Assembly: GCA_016785225.1 (NCBI GenBank)
Contig: JAFBJZ010000422.1
Span: 5,262,001-5,326,000 of the forward strand
Source of the DNA: Psettodes erumei
Taxonomy: Eukaryota; Chordata; Actinopteri; Pleuronectiformes; Psettodidae
Direction of reading: 5' to 3'
Length of the DNA stretch: 64,000 nucleotides
Of the stretch, positions 59,570-64,000 are shown one piece after another. Every line of letters starts with the position of its first letter. Position 1 is the stretch's first letter. A program made the position numbers and the translations under genes. The notes below the pieces were generated by a model. It had not been told where the DNA came from. It saw only the letters and a program-made list of their open reading frames with translations, and ran no database searches.

Positions 59570-62305
59570 TACATTTTAAATAAATACAATCTATCCCTCA
59601 TCATCAAGACTGTTGACATTTTAAGTGTAATAAAATTTCATAACTCACAGTCACACAGTAGTGATGGAGCTGATGGAGAGACTGACAATCTGTCCTCTCT
59701 GCTCTGTGTGATGCGATGACTAAGGTTGTGGAGGAACATGCTGCTTGTCCCTCATCCGCAGTTTCAGTCGCTGCCAATGGCCGAAGCTGTGAAGTCACAC
59801 CTGTTGGCGACTGCAAATCTGTGTGTGTTTATGCAGAGTAAGTGCCAGAATACTCCTACCCTTTGTACATCTGCTAAGGGTGTGGGGGTGGAGAGGACAG
59901 TGACAGAGAGTAAGTGTTGGTGAATGAGTGCGCGTGAGTGAGCGGAGCTACTCAACAGCCAAGTGAGTGAATGAAATATGACTGAATAAGCAAGTGTGAG
60001 AGTGTGTGCAAAGTAATGCGTGTGGGTGATTGAAAGAGTGAATGTGAATGAATGAGTGAGCAGATTAGTTTTGCTCAACTGCTGAAGCACATTTTCTCAA
60101 ACACTGTTGTAAAACTTAAAATAGTACGCACAATCGCCACCTCATTTTACACTAAGCAGCAGGACAGACGGAGTAAGACTAAATGCTCCACGTTGCAGTC
60201 TGTGTGCTTTTGAAAACAGCTGCCTGCTGTAGCTGAAAACAATGCTATGAGAGCAGTGAGAAGGAACCAAGACAGTAAAGTAGAAGCAGAAAGCCTCTGA
60301 ACTCTTTCATATTGTCATCTGACATATTCTCATAAGAAATATATTATAGCAATAGTCAAGGGCAATAAGAGGTCTAAGGATCTGTCAGTTTTGACATTGG
60401 ACATTGGACACAGTAAAATCGTATCTCTTTTATGCCAATTCCCATCATGACATACATATAGTACCCCAATAATAAAGTCAAATATTCTCCACAGCAACCT
60501 GAATAAACTCCTGTCATATAAACAGAAGTTTCAACAGACTGTTCACTGTGTCATTCTATCAGTTTTCACCTGTCAGGTATGTTGCCCATTCACAGAAAGA
60601 AAAAAATGAAAAAAGTCAATTAGGAGACACTAATAAAAATGAAAGGACATCTTCCCTGACATCTGTTTGGCAATTCATACACTTCTGTCTGGTCAAGGAA
60701 TATTATTTGATATTTGGTACAACTTGCTCCTCTTTGCCGAAATGTCCTCACAGAAGCATTTTGCCTCTGTCCTCCTTCTGTTTCCACCTTCACCTATGAC
60801 TAAACCAATGCATTTAGTTTAATTTTACATCTCTTCCTCCATTTATTCTCCCTTTGTGATGTCTACCATGTCCAGTAACTGTGCTACTGACAGTATGCAA
60901 TGCTCAGCTTTGTCCTCTGTTTTATAAATGTCTTTGGATAAATGACAACTGTGGAATTTCTCCAGTAAACCTATAAAAAATAATGATAATGTCACTGTAT
61001 CTTGCATAGTAAACAGTCAATTAACACCTTTGCCAATTTCAAAGGCAACAATGATCAATACTCAATAAAATGTATCGAAGAAATAACTAGACAATACCAC
61101 TTGTTTCAATCAATCAATCAATCAATGAAAGCAGGTATAAGTCTCACCAGAACCTGACCCAGGAATACATTTTTGTCTTCTCACCGTTTTGTCTGTCTCA
61201 TGTGTCTTATGTTGCAGATAATTAGCATGGAGAGAAAGAGAGAAATTTCTCAATAAATTACACTTGAAAATAATCAAACCAAAGAGGTTAATACCATTCA
61301 AAATATACCAGACATGCCCCTGTGAATGAGCGGGTGAGAGAGCAAACAAATTAATGAGTAAGGGAGCGAATGAGGGAGTTATTGTGTGAAAAAAGTGGAT
61401 CGGAGAGTGGGAAAATCAGTGAGTGAATGAATGAGTGCCTCAAATCAATGTGCCCAGATGAGTGATTGTGCTTAAGAGGGTTATAAGACTAAATGAGCCT
61501 CCACATGAATATTGACGCAAACAGGAGTTTCTCTCACAAAGAAGACCCACTAATTGGATTTATTTGAGTCCATTTGTCGTCAGGGATACGAGCCACTCAT
61601 CCCTCCAACCCCTCGCTCTTCACCCATCAGCCTCTCCGCGGCCATGCTCTTCTCCGCCACCCACCTATGATACCAACACAATCTCGCATCATAATGGCAG
61701 GGATTATCATGACAACTGCAACAATGGCAGCACTCGAGACAACAGAGTGTGTGGGACAGTGGGACAGCTTAAGTACCTACAGGACTACAGGAGAGGAAAA
61801 AAACAACTTTGAGTGTTTTTGTTCTGGGAACTCCTGCATAAAGATGTTTGCTATTTTTGCCCAGAGAATGTGTAACAGTCTCTGAAAACACTACATCTTG
61901 AAGAAAGTGATGTGTGCTTAGTCACAAATCCCAGGGAAAATGAGATTCACATGTGGAGCAGCAGACTCAGGGTTGTGCTCTATTCAAACAACAGGGAATC
62001 AATAACTACCACTTTACCCTGCTGATCAATGATTTGCTTGAAAGTACATCATTATTAATTAGATTAGGAGGAGGAGAGCAGAGGATGGGTGTTTCTGTAT
62101 TTATGATTTATGTATTTATGAAACCAAGGGAACTTTTTTATAAATGTATGTAACTGTATGAAGGAGATTAAAGCCTGAATGTCTCAAAACTTCCTGCATT
62201 AAATCATAACAGAGCTGATGTCCTGGACTTTGCCCCAGACCAGGTGCTCTCCAGAGGCTGAGGTGTCATTTTTGAGTCCCAGTTGGATTTTGGCAAATGC
62301 AACGA
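59570..62305. other. intergenic DNA, no gene recognised
   Basis: AT-rich, with a region of imperfect gtgagtga/gaatga-type short repeats at about 59,920-60,065 and again at 61,320-61,440. Open frames lack domains or splice context. Confidence 0.5.
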
Positions 62306-62310
62306 CTCAG

Positions 62311-62512
62311 TTCATCCATCCATTCATCGTTTATACCGCTTATCCACAGATGGTCAAGGAGTTGCTGGAGTCAATCCCAGCTGACATTGAGCGAGGGCGG
62401 GGTGCAACCTGAAGTGGTCACCAGTCCGTTGCAGGACTGACACATAGACAAACAACCCATCACACTACAGGCAATTTAGAGTCACCAATCAACGTGCATG
62501 TTTTGGGTGGAG
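62311..62512. repeat. fish interspersed repeat ('catccatccatt..taccgcttatcc' kind)
   Basis: Opens with ttcatccatccattcatcg, then tataccgcttatccac, agtcaatcccagctgacattg, gtggtcaccagtccgttgcag, 'gacaaacaacccat' and 'gcaatttagagtcaccaatcaacgtgcatgttttgggtgg'. This run of phrases is one of the most abundant repeats in teleosts; I believe it is the tail of a non-LTR retroelement, but leave the class open. No coding capacity. Confidence 0.7.
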
Positions 62513-62514
62513 TA

Positions 62515-63600
62515 GAGAGATTTGGATTCTAAATAATTCACTATGAAATGAATTTGTGGTTGACAGTTACAGCCTAGATGGTCAAACATGAGATTAAAGT
62601 GATTTTTTAATCAGTCATCCTTTGGAAAATATTACTTTTTTGTAGTTAAAGATTGTCATCAATTACTCTAATGATGGCCAATATGAGACAAGGTCACCAG
62701 AGGTCACCAGCTTGCTTATAGGCTGGTAAATGATGCAGAAGACTTCAATAAGATGTCATTTTTTACAAGAAAAAAGATGGTGATGATGATTATTATTATT
62801 ATTATTAATAATGGTGTATGAGTTCTACTATCCTTGTGAGTCACGCACATGTGAGAGAGTGTCCACTTGTGATGGTGTGTATGTATGTAGTATGTAGTGT
62901 TTGTCTTTGAAATTTCTACTGAGCTTGACAGATACTTCCATTAATCCCTTGCAAATGTCCTCTCCACAGTCAGATAACATAAATCTATACTTATGATATA
63001 TCAAAGTTATTACACATGTTGTTGTTGCGTGCCATCTTAGTTGAACCCAACTGTGTCACCTTCATGAGGTCCTTTGGTGCACTGAGAAAGGAATATTGGC
63101 TGGATGACACCACACTGATGCAACAGGCTTCACATCCAACCAAAGGTTATTTGATGAACCTGACGAAATAGCATGAATCAACCTTAGTCCTTTCAGGGTT
63201 GATTTTAAAAAAGCAAAACAAAAAAACACCTATGTATAATGTCTTCACCACGTGCACTGCTCAAATGAAAAAGTGTGACACTGCATCCAAAACAGAATGG
63301 CAGAGCAATAAACAGACAGACAGAGTGACTAAAACAAGTAAAGCTGAAGGTCCCAACAACAAGCAGGATGACTCATCAGTGAGAGATCCTCTGCATACTG
63401 AAAAGTATCAAAAAAGTGAATCAAAGTAATTTAAAAAAAAAAAAAAATCACATGGTCCCTGTCCTGTTGACTCGTCACTCATCTTCAAACATCTAGGTGC
63501 GGTACATAACAGATCAAGCTCAGTAACTTTATAAGTAATTTGTCAACTTCAAACACTGAGACAAGTGCCCATAAACGTTCTTCAGGGACATTGTAGTGAT
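62515..63600. other. intergenic DNA, no gene recognised
   Basis: Contains a (TTA)n-type run near 62,788-62,808 and A-rich stretches. No exon seen. Confidence 0.5.
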
Positions 63601-63619
63601 TTACATTAATTTCCCTAAC

Positions 63620-63662
63620 CACTTCCTAACTAACCCCAACCCTAAACCTAACCCTACTAAAG
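63620..63662. repeat. short telomere-like tract
   Basis: cctaactaaccccaaccctaaacctaaccctac resembles degenerate CCCTAA units. It is too short and impure to be a telomere fusion. Confidence 0.5.
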
Positions 63663-63951
63663 GTTTGACAATAGATTTAAAAATGTATAGTGTGGGACAC
63701 GTTCCCTTTGGCCCCCACAGTGTGACAGATTTTACAGATTTGTGTCCTTTCAACAGGAGTAATGCTCCCTTCTCCAAAGACACATAGTATAACAGCCAAT
63801 ATAAGGAATCCTGCCTTTGTGAAGGATTTAAGCTTCAGTTTTGAAACTGTTTCAGGAAGGTGTTGATTCAGCTCTGTGGTGAATTTACCGTGCTGCTGTT
63901 GCGCTGGGAACATTATTTCCATTCACTTTTCAAGGAGCATGTTTGCCTCCA

Positions 63952-64000
<49 letters not shown>
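63952..64000. repeat. (CA)n microsatellite at the window end
   Basis: At least 23 CA units running off the end of the window. Confidence 0.95.

Noticed and set aside
63620..63662. Telomere-like CCCTAA units suggesting a chromosome fusion point.
   Set aside because: Only a few impure units in both register and sequence. Such short tracts are common in fish DNA.
1..64000. A CRISPR array, prokaryotic operon, phage or toxin system.
   Set aside because: No regularly spaced repeats, no prokaryotic gene packing or ribosome-binding sites. All recognisable genes are intron-bearing vertebrate genes.

Overview
The window is nuclear DNA from a vertebrate, almost certainly a teleost fish. It carries multi-exon genes with GT-AG introns, AT-rich non-coding DNA, dinucleotide repeats and interspersed repeats typical of fish. 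The proteins are clear orthologues of human genes, and most of those genes lie on human 11q13. No species can be named from the sequence alone. The open frames of 60-200 codons that fill the window are mostly chance frames, so I rebuilt the genes exon by exon from homology, splice sites and codon phase.

Layout: (1) 1-5,000 has no recognisable gene, but a GC-rich promoter-like patch at about 1,330-1,560 carries two exact serum-response (CArG) boxes. (2) 5,202-9,913 (-) is atl3, an ER-shaping atlastin GTPase, with promoter-type sequence near 11,200-11,480. (3) 13,885-16,442 (-) is a FOXN2/3-type forkhead gene. (4) 19,008-23,080 (-) is yif1a, an ER-Golgi trafficking membrane protein. (5) 26,239-28,917 (+) is fosl1 (Fra-1), with a CArG/CRE-like promoter and a dense AP-1 site cluster in its second intron. 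(6) 31,647-32,249 (-) is the single-exon ccdc85b. (7) 36,309-39,741 (+) is fibp, with ten coding exons. (8) About 40,975-50,088 (+) is efemp2 (fibulin-4). (9) 50,100-64,000 has no gene I can support; it holds transposon remnants, microsatellites, palindromes and low-complexity DNA.

The block fosl1(+) - ccdc85b(-) - fibp(+) - efemp2(+) keeps the order and relative orientation of human FOSL1-CCDC85B-FIBP-(CTSW)-EFEMP2, with no cathepsin W visible between fibp and efemp2. The genes do not form a pathway; they are an ancestral neighbourhood. Two of them, atl3 and yif1a, act in ER shape and ER-Golgi traffic. fosl1 and ccdc85b both concern AP-1/bZIP transcriptional control. I found no novel multi-gene system. 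The most interesting signals are regulatory: the fosl1 intronic AP-1 cluster, the CArG boxes, and a (TG)14 tract sitting directly in an efemp2 splice acceptor. Clean transposon remnants come next.
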